Origin: JADGRF01 sp036382515
GTDB lineage: Bacteria; Myxococcota_A; Polyangia; Polyangiales; JAFGIB01
Length of the DNA: 64,000 bases
Direction: 5' to 3'
Assembly: GCA_036382515.1 (NCBI GenBank)
Contig: DASVHQ010000119.1
Location: 4,463-68,462, forward strand
Numbering within the stretch: the first letter of the stretch is position 1; each line of letters starts with the position of its first letter. Shown here piece by piece: positions 23,491 through 31,952 of this stretch. Made by a program: the position numbers and the translations under genes. Below the pieces are notes generated by a model. The model worked only from the letters and a program-made list of their open reading frames with translations. It searched no databases and was not told where the DNA came from.

Positions 23491-24483
23491 ATGGAAACCG
23501 ACGTCGGATTCGCGTGCGGCGCTTGCGACGCATGGAGCCCACTCGATCAAACGAGTTGCCCGGCGTGCGGTCACGACCTCACAACCCTCGGCGAGGTCCC
23601 GCAAGGCGGTGACCAGGCCGGGCGAAGCGTGGTATCAGGGGCGGGCGAAGCGGCCCAGACGTCGTCCAGCGCACAACTGTCCGAGGAAGAGCTGATGGAC
23701 CAAGCACGCAACTACGTATGCAAGGAGTGCTCGACCGCCGTCCCGTCGGGGCACAAGTTCTGCGGCACGTGTGGCGCTTCCGTGCCCCCCGAAGTCGTGG
23801 AGCTGCGCACCAAGTACTTCGGGACCATGCAAACGCCTGGCAAGGCGCGCTTGATCCTGATCCGCGGTGAGGGTGGCGTCGATGGCCTGAGCTACATGCT
23901 CCAGGGCACCGAGCACCTCGCCGGCCGCGAAGACGGCCAGATTCTGTTCCCCGAGGACAACTGGCTGTCGCCGCGTCACGCGAATTTCGTGTACGAGGGT
24001 GGGCAGCTCGTGGTGCGCGACGAAGACAGCCTCAACGGCGTCTACGTGCGCGTACGGGCGCCGGTGGCCCTGACCTACGGCGACACGTTTCTGTGCGGCG
24101 AGCAGCTCTTCCGGATCGAGCCGGCGCCGCGGGACACCGCCGGCCCGTCGCCCGATCAAACCTATTTCTACTCCTCGCCGCGCAAGCGCTACACCTTCAA
24201 GCTCGTGCAACTGCTCACCGGCGGCGCAACCGGCATCGCCTTCTGTGCCACGGGTGCATCGGCGCAGGTCGGCCGTGAAGAGTGTGACCTCAACTTCCCC
24301 ACGGACGTGTACATGTCCGGCACCCATGCCAAGCTCGAGCAAGTGAGCGACGGCGTGTTCAACCTGATCGACAGCGAATCCAAGAACGGCACCTACGTGC
24401 GCATCACGGCGCCTGCGCGCTTGCAGCACGGCGCCTATCTGTTCCTCGGCAGGGAGCTCCTGCGCGTGGAGATGACAGCGTGA
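23491..24483 (+). CDS. Zinc-ribbon protein with tandem FHA domains
   Basis: A 330-residue cytoplasmic protein. It has a C4 motif at the start (CGACDAWSPLDQTSCPACG) and a second zinc ribbon at about 75-95 (YVCKECSTAVPSGHKFCGTCG). Two FHA-like folds follow: about 135-205 (LAGREDGQILFPEDNWLSPR, DSLNGVYVRV) and about 235-325 (QVGREECDLNFPTDVYMSGT, ESKNGTYVRI). FHA domains read phosphothreonine, and zinc ribbons at the N-terminus are typical of myxobacterial scaffold proteins. Both FHA domains keep Arg, Ser/Gly and Asn-Gly positions. The next gene encodes the same architecture. Confidence 0.85.
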   Translation: METDVGFACGACDAWSPLDQTSCPACGHDLTTLGEVPQGGDQAGRSVVSGAGEAAQTSSSAQLSEEELMDQARNYVCKECSTAVPSGHKFCGTCGASVPPEVVELRTKYFGTMQTPGKARLILIRGEGGVDGLSYMLQGTEHLAGREDGQILFPEDNWLSPRHANFVYEGGQLVVRDEDSLNGVYVRVRAPVALTYGDTFLCGEQLFRIEPAPRDTAGPSPDQTYFYSSPRKRYTFKLVQLLTGGATGIAFCATGASAQVGREECDLNFPTDVYMSGTHAKLEQVSDGVFNLIDSESKNGTYVRITAPARLQHGAYLFLGRELLRVEMTA

Positions 24484-24553
24484 CCCTACCCGCAGAGCTG
24501 ACGCGCTGCGCGTGCGGAAATTACCTTAGGCGTGTGTGTGACAGGAGGCTTCG

Positions 24554-25675
24554 GTGATCGTCTGCCCCAGGTGCAGCAAAGAAAACCAGGACCATTACAA
24601 GTTCTGTCTGGGCTGTGGCTCCGAGCTCCCGCGTGAAGCGGCTGCGCCGAAGAATTTCTCGGCGCGGACGCCGCCTTCGGCCATGCCCGCGGTCACGCCT
24701 GCAGCTGCGCCCGCTCGCGCTCCGGAGAAGAATCTCCAGTTCGCGGCGACCCAGCAGGGCAGCTTGTCCAATCCGCCCGCACCGCTGCCACGCGGCTCCG
24801 TCGCGCAGGCTGCGCCTGCTCCCGTGGTTTCGCGCCCCGTCTCGGCGCCCGCGCCTGCACCCGTGCCGGCGCCCGTCGCCAGCGTGGTGCATGCGTGCCC
24901 CAGCTGTAGCAACCCCGTGCCGCTCGACTTCAAGTTCTGCGGCACCTGCGGTCATCGCATGACGCCGGGTGTTGCACCCGTGGCCGCTGCGCCTGCACCT
25001 GCGCCCGTACCCATGCCTGCAGCCGCACCTGCAGTCGTGGCTCGGCCGCCCCGCGGCACGGTCGTCGTGATCAACCCCGACGGCAGCGAAGGCGACAGCT
25101 TCCCGCTGGCCGATGGCAACACCACGATCGGTCGCGACGCTGGCGCGGTGTTCGCTGCAGACGCCTACCTCTCGCCCGTGCACGCAACCTTCTCGTTCGC
25201 GGGTGCCGTGTGCTCCGTCAAGGACGAGGGCAGCCTCAACGGCGTCTACGTCAAGCTCAAGCGCGACACGCCGGTCAAGCTGCAAGATGGCGACATCTTC
25301 CGCATCGGTCAGGAAATCCTGCGCTACGAGGCCATCAGTGGGCCGCAGCTCGTCCATGGCGTCGAGCCGATGGGCAGCCCGAACCCGGGCTACGTCGGTC
25401 GTCTATCGCTGGTGATCGGTCGCGAGTCCACGGGCAACGCGCACCTGGTGCCACGCGACGGCATGCACATGGGTCGCGAGCGCGGCGAAGCCATCTTCCC
25501 GGATGACGGCTACGTTTCGGGTCTGCACTGCCGCGTGCACCACGACGGCCAGAGCGCCGTGCTCACCGACGTCGGCAGCAGCAACGGAACGTTTCTGCGC
25601 ATCCGTGGCCAGCGACAGGTCGTCAGCGGTGACCTCCTACTCATGGGCCAGCAACTCTTCCGCGTGCAGTTCTGA
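24554..25675 (+). CDS. Double zinc-ribbon protein with tandem FHA domains (paralogue)
   Basis: A 373-residue protein. Zinc ribbon 1 is CPRCSKENQDHYKFCLGCG (residues 4-22) and zinc ribbon 2 CPSCSNPVPLDFKFCGTCG at about 116-134, separated and followed by Ala/Pro-rich linkers. FHA 1 is at about 170-255 (TTIGRDAGAVF, SPVHATFSF, GSLNGVYVKL) and FHA 2 at about 275-370 (MGRERGEAIFPDDGYVSGLH, SSNGTFLRIRG). A GTG start is set by ACAGGAGG eight bases upstream. It lies 70 bases after its paralogue, so the pair arose by duplication and is probably one operon. Role: phosphothreonine-dependent scaffold, inferred. Confidence 0.87.
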   Translation: MIVCPRCSKENQDHYKFCLGCGSELPREAAAPKNFSARTPPSAMPAVTPAAAPARAPEKNLQFAATQQGSLSNPPAPLPRGSVAQAAPAPVVSRPVSAPAPAPVPAPVASVVHACPSCSNPVPLDFKFCGTCGHRMTPGVAPVAAAPAPAPVPMPAAAPAVVARPPRGTVVVINPDGSEGDSFPLADGNTTIGRDAGAVFAADAYLSPVHATFSFAGAVCSVKDEGSLNGVYVKLKRDTPVKLQDGDIFRIGQEILRYEAISGPQLVHGVEPMGSPNPGYVGRLSLVIGRESTGNAHLVPRDGMHMGRERGEAIFPDDGYVSGLHCRVHHDGQSAVLTDVGSSNGTFLRIRGQRQVVSGDLLLMGQQLFRVQF

Positions 25676-25707
25676 TCGCGGCGCGGTCTCTTCACACCCG
25701 CCCACCC

Positions 25708-25812
25708 CCATCCGCGGCTTACGTTCTCGCTTCCTCGGTCACCGTACGTGAGTACGGCTCCCTCGGGCGCTGCGGGCGCGCTCGCGGCTAGAGGCCAATT
25801 CGCGCCGCTTGC
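25708..25812. repeat. Dispersed intergenic repeat, copy 2
   Basis: This matches 20831-20935 over about 105 bases, beginning CCATCCGCGGCTTACGTTCT and including the hairpin CCGTAC-GTGA-GTACGG. The loop differs (GTGA against ATGA) while the stem is unchanged. It too lies just past a gene end, between convergent genes (24554 and 26116). The full gene-free gap is 25676-26115; the tandem units below fill its middle and nothing recognisable lies in 25930-26115. Confidence 0.75.
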
Positions 25813-25898
25813 GTTGGTGTCGGTGCGGGCGTGCTCGTTGTCGCTGTGGGCGCGCTCGCAGCTGGAGGCCAAATCGCGCCGCTCGCGTTGGTGTCGGT
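25772..25898. repeat. Tandem 53-bp units inside the intergenic repeat region
   Basis: Units at 25772-25824 and 25846-25898 agree at 48 of 53 positions (GCGGGCGCGCTCGCGGCT... to ...GTTGGTGTCGGT), with a period of 74 bases. A third partial unit (GAGGCCAATTCGCC) appears near 25927. The unit overlaps the right end of the dispersed repeat, so the element has locally expanded here. Confidence 0.7.
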
Positions 25899-26115
25899 GG
25901 AGCGCAGAGGGGGATGAGCGGCGTTTGAGGCCAATTCGCCCTGTTCGCGGCAGGGCACGAAGCCATCGCTTTGGCGAGGTCGTGCTGGGGCGCGGCCAAG
26001 CACGTACCGTTGGGGGAACGTGCATCTCGTCTGCACGAGCACGCGAACGTGCTCCGAGGGGTCGCCATGCGGAACGCGCGCAGGACCACCCCAGCACGTC
26101 CGATCAGCGCCTCGA

Positions 26116-26979
26116 CTACGTCAACTTCGCAAGGAAGTCGTCGATGCACGCGTTGATGAGCTCCGGCTGCTCGCTGGGCGCGGCGTGACTGGCGCCGCGG
26201 AGCTCGCGGTACACCGCGCCGGGGATCTGCTCGGCCATGTGCTTGGTGACGTCGCGCGGGGTGAAGGTGTCCCGCTCAGCTGCGATCACGAGCGTCGGCA
26301 CGCGGATGCTGCCCAGCATATCTTCGGCGCTGTGCTCGCCGGCGTGCTGCAACATTGTGAGGTAGACGTCGAGCTCGATATCGGACAGATGCTCGACGTA
26401 GAGCCGGAAGTCTTCAGGGCGCAGCGTTGCGCCATCGATCTCGCGCAACCAGCTCGCCACGCGGTAGCTGAGCGCAGGCGGCAAGCGGCCCCACAGCGCG
26501 CGCGCCAGCGCCCCGTACTTGCGCGTGTTGGTGATCAGCGTGGGTAGCACGCGCGAGAGGATGTCGGTGCCGTGGAAAGTGTGCGTGATGCGGCCGTAGC
26601 TCCCGCACGCAAGCACGAGCGCACGCACGCGCTCGGGATGTGTGCGGTAAAGCTCCAGCGCGACCTGACTGCCCATCGAATGCGTGAGCAGCACGGCGCG
26701 CTCGATCTGCGCCTTGTCCAGCACGCGCAGCACGTCGTCGCTCAACGTTTCGATGTCGGCGGCGGTGGGATCCACCGGCGCACCGCTGCGGCCGTGGCCA
26801 CGGTAGTGGCAGTGCACGACGCGATAGTGCAGAGCCAGGTGCGGCTGGATGTGCACCCACGCCCACCCGTCGCAGCCGATGCCATCAAGCAGGACGAGCG
26901 CTGCTCCCGTCCCCCGCGAACCGTAGAACAGCTTGGTGCCGTCTGCGGCGGAGGCGAAACCGCGCTCGTCGTAATGCAT
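26116..26979 (-). CDS. Alpha/beta hydrolase
   Basis: A 287-residue alpha/beta-fold hydrolase. The nucleophile elbow is THSMG with Ser101. The oxyanion-hole strand is VLLDGIGCDGWAW. The acid is likely the Asp in AERDTFTP and the base the His in GASHAAPSEQPE. The motif HYRGHGRSGAP before the elbow is typical of the epoxide hydrolase/haloperoxidase-like superfamily. It has no signal peptide and looks cytoplasmic. Substrate unknown. It faces the FHA genes tail to tail and is followed upstream by a short gap to the RHH gene. Confidence 0.85.
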   Translation of the reverse strand: MHYDERGFASAADGTKLFYGSRGTGAALVLLDGIGCDGWAWVHIQPHLALHYRVVHCHYRGHGRSGAPVDPTAADIETLSDDVLRVLDKAQIERAVLLTHSMGSQVALELYRTHPERVRALVLACGSYGRITHTFHGTDILSRVLPTLITNTRKYGALARALWGRLPPALSYRVASWLREIDGATLRPEDFRLYVEHLSDIELDVYLTMLQHAGEHSAEDMLGSIRVPTLVIAAERDTFTPRDVTKHMAEQIPGAVYRELRGASHAAPSEQPELINACIDDFLAKLT

Positions 26980-27070
26980 GGCCTACGTTGAAAGCGTGCG
27001 CGCGTCGCTCTTCACTCGCCAAGTACCAGAAGCACCAAGCACGAAGAAGCACGACGCGCGCACGACAGGC

Positions 27071-27277
27071 TCACGCCTCGTCGGGATTGTCGTCCTCGGC
27101 GCCGTCGGCCACGTCGTTCACCGACGGCAAGCGCCGGATGTCGGGCAAGCCGATCTTGACGCAGCGCTGCACGATCCAGGAAAGGGACCGATCCAAACGG
27201 GCAGCTTCCTTCTGAATTTCCTGCAGCATGGTCTCTGGAAAGTAGAGGCTCTGCTTCCGCTTATCTGTCGCTGACAT
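27071..27277 (-). CDS. Small ribbon-helix-helix-type regulator (TIGR04563-like)
   Basis: A 68-residue protein: RKQSLYFPETMLQEIQKEA forms the beta-strand and first helix, and RLDRSLSWIVQRCVKIG the second helix of a ribbon-helix-helix fold. It ends in an acidic tail (GAEDDNPDEA). I recall this as the TIGR04563 family, small proteins frequent in Myxococcales. AGGAGAAAGGGCGC precedes the ATG at 27277, whereas the longer upstream frame is unsupported. RHH proteins often repress their own gene; a dyad lies about 70 bases upstream. No toxin gene accompanies it. Confidence 0.8.
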   Translation of the reverse strand: MSATDKRKQSLYFPETMLQEIQKEAARLDRSLSWIVQRCVKIGLPDIRRLPSVNDVADGAEDDNPDEA

Positions 27278-27348
27278 GCGCCCTTTCTCCTCGTGTCGAA
27301 ACCGAGTGGCTAAGCCCTCGAAGTGGATCTGGTGCAATGTGCTGCTTA

Positions 27349-27366
27349 TCGTAGCCTTTGCTACGA
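27349..27366. promoter_or_regulatory. Dyad in the RHH/S41 divergent promoter region
   Basis: TCGTAGC-CTTT-GCTACGA is a perfect 7-bp inverted repeat in the gap between the divergent RHH and S41-protease genes. It could be an operator for the RHH protein. Dyads this short also arise by chance. Confidence 0.3.
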
Positions 27367-27468
27367 ATGCATTAGAGTACGACCGCGCACGCCGTGTCAA
27401 CGAAACATGATGCGTCGCGCACACGGAAACACCGTTTTGCGACGAGTCGATCCCGCCGGGAGGTTTGG

Positions 27469-28830
27469 ATGAGTTTTCAGAGGCGCTGCCACGCCGCATG
27501 GGCCTGCACTTCGCACGGAGTCGCGATCTGCGCGGTGCTGCTCATCGCTGCGGCTGGTGCGCGAGCTGACGAAGCGGCCGGTGCAGGGCCGTACCCGCGC
27601 CTTGCCACTTTCGCGCGAGCGCTCGCGCACATCGAGAACAGCTACGTCGGCGAGGTCGATCAGGACGCGCTGATCGACGGTGCCATTCGTGGGATGTTGA
27701 AGGTGCTGGACCCACATTCGGCGTACCTCGATCCGAAGCAACTGCACATGCTCGAGAGCGACACGGAGGGGCGCTTCGGCGGTGTCGGCGTCGAGATCGA
27801 TCTCAGTGATGGCTGGCTCACCGTGGTGCGCGTCATGCCGCAAGGTCCGGCTGCACGCGCGGGCCTCTTGCCTGGCGACCGCTTCCTCACCATCGAGGGC
27901 AACTCCGCGCGCGACCTGCCATTCGACGAGGCCATCGAGAAGATGCGCGGCGAGCCGGGCACGCAGGTGCACATCATGCTGCGTCGTCGTGGTGTGCCGG
28001 AAGCCGTGGCCGTCACGCTCACGCGCGAGATCATCGCGGTCGAGGCGGTGACCGCGCGGGTGCTGCCTGATCGCGTCGTCTACGTGCAGCTGCGCGAGTT
28101 CCAGGAGAACACAGCGTCGGACCTGCGGCGCGTGCTCGACGAAGCGGTGGAGCGCACGGCGGCGCAAGGTGGCGTGCGCGGCGTGCTGCTCGACTTGCGC
28201 GACAACCCCGGCGGACTGCTCAGCTCCGCCGTGCTCGTGGCAGATGAGTTCTTGAGCGACGGCGTGATCGTTTCTACGCGCGCTCGCGGTGGCAAGCTCT
28301 TGCGCGAGAACCGAGCGACGGCCGCCGGGACGCGGCCGGGCTGGCCGCTCGTGTTACTCGTGAACGGTTACTCGGCAAGCGCCTCGGAGATCGTCGCCGG
28401 CGCGTTGCACGATCACAAGCGCGCGGTGCTCGTGGGTACTCGCACCTTCGGCAAAGGCAGCGTGCAGAACGTCATCGATCTGCCGGACGGCAGCGCACTG
28501 AAGCTGACGACCGCGCTATACTACACGCCCAGCGGCAGCTCGATCCAGGCCAAGGGCATCGAGCCCGACGTGGTCGTCGAGCAGTTGGACTCGAAGGTCT
28601 TGCGCGAGGCGCGGCTGGGCGGCGGCGAGCTCACGGAGGCCTCGCTCGAAGGTCATCTCCTGGTCGGGCCGAGCACCCCCGTCGCGCCGACGAGTGGGCA
28701 GGGCGATCGTGCTGCTCCCAAACGCGCAGTGGTCGGAGCTTCGGGCCCCGCGTTCGCCGACGACTACCAAGCCATGATGGCCTATCAAGTGCTCAAGGCA
28801 CTGATCGCTAGCGCACCGGGAGCACGCTGA
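27469..28830 (+). CDS. S41-family C-terminal processing protease
   Basis: A 453-residue exported peptidase. Residues about 12-33 are a signal sequence (cleaved near GARADEA). The PDZ domain spans about 103-185 (GRFGGVGVEIDL, PGDRFLTIEGNSA). The catalytic domain carries LRDNPGGLLSSAV, Ser304 in SASASEI and Lys329 in TFGKGSVQ, exactly 25 residues apart as in E. coli Prc. It is a periplasmic Ser/Lys protease that trims C-termini. Start ATG 27469 is chosen from GGGAGG seven bases upstream. Its C-terminal about 70 residues are a low-complexity tail with a final helix. Confidence 0.94.
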   Translation: MSFQRRCHAAWACTSHGVAICAVLLIAAAGARADEAAGAGPYPRLATFARALAHIENSYVGEVDQDALIDGAIRGMLKVLDPHSAYLDPKQLHMLESDTEGRFGGVGVEIDLSDGWLTVVRVMPQGPAARAGLLPGDRFLTIEGNSARDLPFDEAIEKMRGEPGTQVHIMLRRRGVPEAVAVTLTREIIAVEAVTARVLPDRVVYVQLREFQENTASDLRRVLDEAVERTAAQGGVRGVLLDLRDNPGGLLSSAVLVADEFLSDGVIVSTRARGGKLLRENRATAAGTRPGWPLVLLVNGYSASASEIVAGALHDHKRAVLVGTRTFGKGSVQNVIDLPDGSALKLTTALYYTPSGSSIQAKGIEPDVVVEQLDSKVLREARLGGGELTEASLEGHLLVGPSTPVAPTSGQGDRAAPKRAVVGASGPAFADDYQAMMAYQVLKALIASAPGAR

Positions 28831-28861
28831 TGCAACCCGGGTCGCAGAGGCCAGGCGCTGT

Positions 28862-29551
28862 CTAGTGCATCAGGCCGAGGTAGATGGCTACGCCCACGCC
28901 GATGCCGCCGATCACGAGCATGCCGAGGCAGCCGAGCGCGACCCACAGCCATGTCTTGCTGGTCTGCGCGAGTGGCGCGCCGCCTGGACCCGTGTGGTGC
29001 GCGGCGGCGTGATGCGGCCGTGCGGGCTCGTCGGATCGCCCGGCCGGCGCCATCGGATCGCCCGGCAGGTACTTCTTGTGCTCTTGGTCGCCGGAGGCAG
29101 CCTCGGGGGCAGGCGCAGGCGGCTTGTGCGACGCGGGGCCTGCAGCTGCTGGCTGCGAGGGCAACACGAACGCAGCCTGCGCCGGCGCAGTGGCCGCAAA
29201 CGCCATCTTCTTGCGCTCTTCGCCGCCTGCGGCGGCTGCGGCGGGCAGAGCGACCGGCTGCGCGGCAGGCACGTTCGCGGCGAGCATCGTGGCCTTCAGC
29301 CCGTGCTTGGGCCCCGGCGTCGACGGGGCGGCCGGCACACTTGCGACCGGCGTAGCCGCTGGCGTCGACGCCGCCGCGGGCGCGACCGGCACAGGAGAGG
29401 ACGCCGTCACCGGGGACGGTGTCATGATCATCGTGCCCTTGAAGCGCACGGGAGCCGCGCTCTTCTCTTTGGCCGCGAGCTCGTGGCCACAGTGCACGCA
29501 CTTGATGGCCTCTGCGGTCGCTGGCTTCCCACATTCAGGACAAAAGGCCAT
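28862..29551 (-). CDS. Zinc-ribbon protein with Ala/Pro linker and C-terminal membrane anchor
   Basis: A 229-residue protein. The N-terminal zinc ribbon CPECGKPATAEAIKCVHCG (4-22) is followed by about 160 residues rich in Ala, Pro and Val. A single membrane segment near the C-terminus (WLWVALGCLGMLVIGGIGVG) leaves only a few residues outside. The same zinc-ribbon plus linker design occurs in the FHA pair at 23-25 kb, but here a membrane anchor replaces the FHA domains. It is probably a tail-anchored scaffold in the inner membrane. Function unknown. Confidence 0.75.
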   Translation of the reverse strand: MAFCPECGKPATAEAIKCVHCGHELAAKEKSAAPVRFKGTMIMTPSPVTASSPVPVAPAAASTPAATPVASVPAAPSTPGPKHGLKATMLAANVPAAQPVALPAAAAAGGEERKKMAFAATAPAQAAFVLPSQPAAAGPASHKPPAPAPEAASGDQEHKKYLPGDPMAPAGRSDEPARPHHAAAHHTGPGGAPLAQTSKTWLWVALGCLGMLVIGGIGVGVAIYLGLMH

Positions 29552-30065
29552 ACGCGATTCCGACCCGCGGGCAGAGTGCAGACCCCAGGGTGCGCTCCTT
29601 GCACTGCGTAGAGTGTCGTGACTGCCGAAAAATCGTAACGTGTCTGGATCAGAGAGGGAAGGGGGAAGTTGTCCAAGCGCACTTGCGTTGACCCCGATCG
29701 CAGCGCGCTAGACGTGCGAAAAGCCAGCGCGTTTTGCCTGCTCGCGGGCCGCAGTGCGTCCTTGACAGAGGCGCTCGCTGCGGCCTAGCGTTCCGCCCGC
29801 TGACAGTGGCCCGACGCGCTGCACGTGGCTACGTAACGCGCACGCATCACGGCCGCACGACCGCACCGCCCGGGTGACACCGCGCGGACTCGCCCCAGCG
29901 GTGTCGCGGTGTCGCGGTCTCACTGGCAGGTCTCGTGAGCTGGTTCGTCGAGCTGGTTCTCAAGTTCTCAAGTTCTCAAGTTCTCAAGGCACATCGCGGA
30001 GCAGCCTGCTGCACTCCGGATGCACGGATGGTTTCTAGGTTAGTTGGAGCACGAGCAGACCGGTC
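29552..30065. other. Gene-free region upstream of the nuo operon
   Basis: About 510 bases without a credible gene. It holds several TTGAC boxes (for example TTGACA at 29762-29767, followed 17 bases later by CTAGCG), a GCGGTGTCGCGGTGTCGCGG mini-repeat near 29898, and the TTCTCAAG tandem repeat. It presumably contains the nuo promoter, but I cannot pick one with confidence. Confidence 0.5.
29957..29988. repeat. Tandem repeat (TTCTCAAG)x4
   Basis: Four perfect copies of the octamer TTCTCAAG end 78 bases before the nuoE start. Each copy carries the partial palindrome CTTGAGAA/TTCTCAAG in the opposite strand sense. A GAGCTGGTTC imperfect duplication lies just upstream. Confidence 0.9.
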
Positions 30066-30578
30066 ATGACGTTCACGCTCTCCGCGGAATCCGAGAAGAT
30101 CGTCGATGAGCTGCTGACGCGCTATCCCACCAAGCGCGCGTCCTGCTTGCCATTGTTGCACCTGTGTCAACGCCAGGAGGGCTGGGTCAGCCCCGGGGTC
30201 GTCGAGTACGTCGCCAAGCGACTCGACATGCCCACCAGCGAAGTCACCGGCGTCGTCACCTTCTATACGATGTACCACCAGCAAGCCGTCGCCCCGAACG
30301 TGGTTTGGGTGTGTCGCACGCTCTCGTGCGATCTGCGCGGCGGGCGCGAGATCCAGAAGCATCTCGAAAAGCGCTTCGGCTGCGGCGCGGGCGGCACCAG
30401 CAAGGACGGCAAGTTCACGCTGAAGACCGCCGAGTGTCTGGCGGCCTGCGGTCAGGCGCCGATGGTGCAGATCAACGACGACTACCACGAGAATCTCACG
30501 CTCGAATCGCTGGATCGCCTGATCGACGAGATCGCGGCCACGACCGTGGTGACACCCGCAGCAGGGGGCAAGAGCTAG
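30066..30578 (+). CDS. nuoE: NADH-quinone oxidoreductase subunit E
   Basis: NuoE is the thioredoxin-like 24-kDa subunit of the NADH dehydrogenase module, carrying 2Fe-2S cluster N1a. The 170-residue product has both ligand pairs, CRTLSC (C-x4-C) and CLAAC (C-x3-C), and the family's LPLLHLCQRQEGW and VTGVVTFYTMYH. It starts a seven-gene run nuoEFJKLMN with short gaps or overlaps, and nuoF begins 3 bases after its stop. Confidence 0.96.
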   Translation: MTFTLSAESEKIVDELLTRYPTKRASCLPLLHLCQRQEGWVSPGVVEYVAKRLDMPTSEVTGVVTFYTMYHQQAVAPNVVWVCRTLSCDLRGGREIQKHLEKRFGCGAGGTSKDGKFTLKTAECLAACGQAPMVQINDDYHENLTLESLDRLIDEIAATTVVTPAAGGKS

Positions 30579-30581
30579 CCC

Positions 30582-31952
30582 ATGGCCGACTTTCCCAAAG
30601 TGATCAGCGCTCGCTACGGCTTGCCCGGCAGCCACACGCTCAAGGTGGCCGAGCAACACGGCGCCTATTCGTCCGCGCGCCAGGCCTTCACCACCATGAA
30701 GCCCGAGCAGATCGCGGCCGAAGTCAAAGACGCCAACATCCGCGGTCGCGGTGGCGCAGGCTTTCCCGCCGGCGTGAAGTGGGGCTTCCTGCCCAAGGAT
30801 TCCAAGCTCACGCCCTACCTCGTGATCAACGCCGACGAGGGCGAGCCCGGCACGTTCAAGGATCGCACGATCATGGAGCTCGACCCGCACCGGCTGGTCG
30901 AGGGTTGCCTGATCGCGATGCGCGCGGTCGGCGCACACGTTTGTTACATCTACGTGCGCTGCGAGCTGGTGAAGTCGATCCAGCGGCTCGAGGCCGCCAT
31001 CGAGGAAGCCAGCGAGCGCGGCTACGTCGGCAAGCAGCCGTTCGGCGTGGATCATCCCACGGAGATCTACGTGCACATGGGCGCGGGCGCGTACATCTGC
31101 GGCGAAGAGACGGCGCTGCTCAACTCGCTCGAAGGCATGCGCGGCGAGCCGCGGCTCAAGCCGCCGTTCCCTGCCGTGAAGGGCGCGTTCGGTGCACCGA
31201 CGATCGTGAACAACGTCGAGACCGTCGCCTCCGTGCCCGACATCATTCGCATGGGCGGCAAGGCCTGGTCCGACCAGAGTCGGCTGCCGCGCGACGGCGG
31301 GACGCGCCTGTACGGCGTGAGCGGTCACGTGAAGAAGCCCGGCGTGTACGAAGCCCCCGTGGGTCTCACGCTGCGCGAGCTCATCTACGATTTCGGCGGC
31401 GGCATGTTGCACGCCGACCGTCCGATCAAAGCGATCATTCCCGGCGGTTCGTCCACGCCCGTGCTGCGGCCAGGCGATCTGGTGAACGCGCCCGACGCCG
31501 CGCATCCACTGCATCCATGGCACGGCAAGACGCACCTCGACGTGCCGATGGGTGTGGATACGTTCCGCGCGCTCGGCACCATGCTGGGCACTTGCTGCGC
31601 GATCGTCATGGACGACTCGGTCAACATGGTCGAGGTCGCGCGCAACCTGATGCACTTCTATTCGCACGAGTCGTGCGGGCAGTGCACGCCGTGCCGCGAA
31701 GGCACCGGCTGGTTGCACGACGTGCTCAAGAATCTGTGCGACGGCAAGGGCAAGGTGCAGGACGTGGATCTGCTGGTCGAGATCGCGAACAACATGATGG
31801 GCAACACCATCTGCGCGTTCGCCGACGGCACAGCCATGCCGATGCTCGGCCTCTTGCAGAAGTTCCGCGAGGAGTTCGTGGCCGTGGCCAAGGCGGGCGT
31901 TGCACCGCACAGCCTCGGCGCCACGGCACGCGCGCTCGGAGGTGTATCGTGA
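30582..31952 (+). CDS. nuoF: NADH-quinone oxidoreductase subunit F
   Basis: NuoF binds NADH, FMN and 4Fe-4S cluster N3, the entry point for electrons into complex I. The 456-residue product shows the NADH loop RGRGGAGFPAGVKW, the FMN-binding NADEGEPGTFKDR, GAGAYICGEETALLNSLEG and the cluster motif ESCGQCTPCREG. Length is normal. Its stop overlaps the GTG start of nuoJ (GTGA), so the peripheral and membrane subunits are translationally coupled. Confidence 0.97.
   Translation: MADFPKVISARYGLPGSHTLKVAEQHGAYSSARQAFTTMKPEQIAAEVKDANIRGRGGAGFPAGVKWGFLPKDSKLTPYLVINADEGEPGTFKDRTIMELDPHRLVEGCLIAMRAVGAHVCYIYVRCELVKSIQRLEAAIEEASERGYVGKQPFGVDHPTEIYVHMGAGAYICGEETALLNSLEGMRGEPRLKPPFPAVKGAFGAPTIVNNVETVASVPDIIRMGGKAWSDQSRLPRDGGTRLYGVSGHVKKPGVYEAPVGLTLRELIYDFGGGMLHADRPIKAIIPGGSSTPVLRPGDLVNAPDAAHPLHPWHGKTHLDVPMGVDTFRALGTMLGTCCAIVMDDSVNMVEVARNLMHFYSHESCGQCTPCREGTGWLHDVLKNLCDGKGKVQDVDLLVEIANNMMGNTICAFADGTAMPMLGLLQKFREEFVAVAKAGVAPHSLGATARALGGVS

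Noticed and set aside
29762..29790. TTGACA...CTAGCG as a nuo or ncRNA promoter
   Set aside because: The -10 is poor and it lies about 280 bases upstream with other TTGAC boxes nearby; not convincing.
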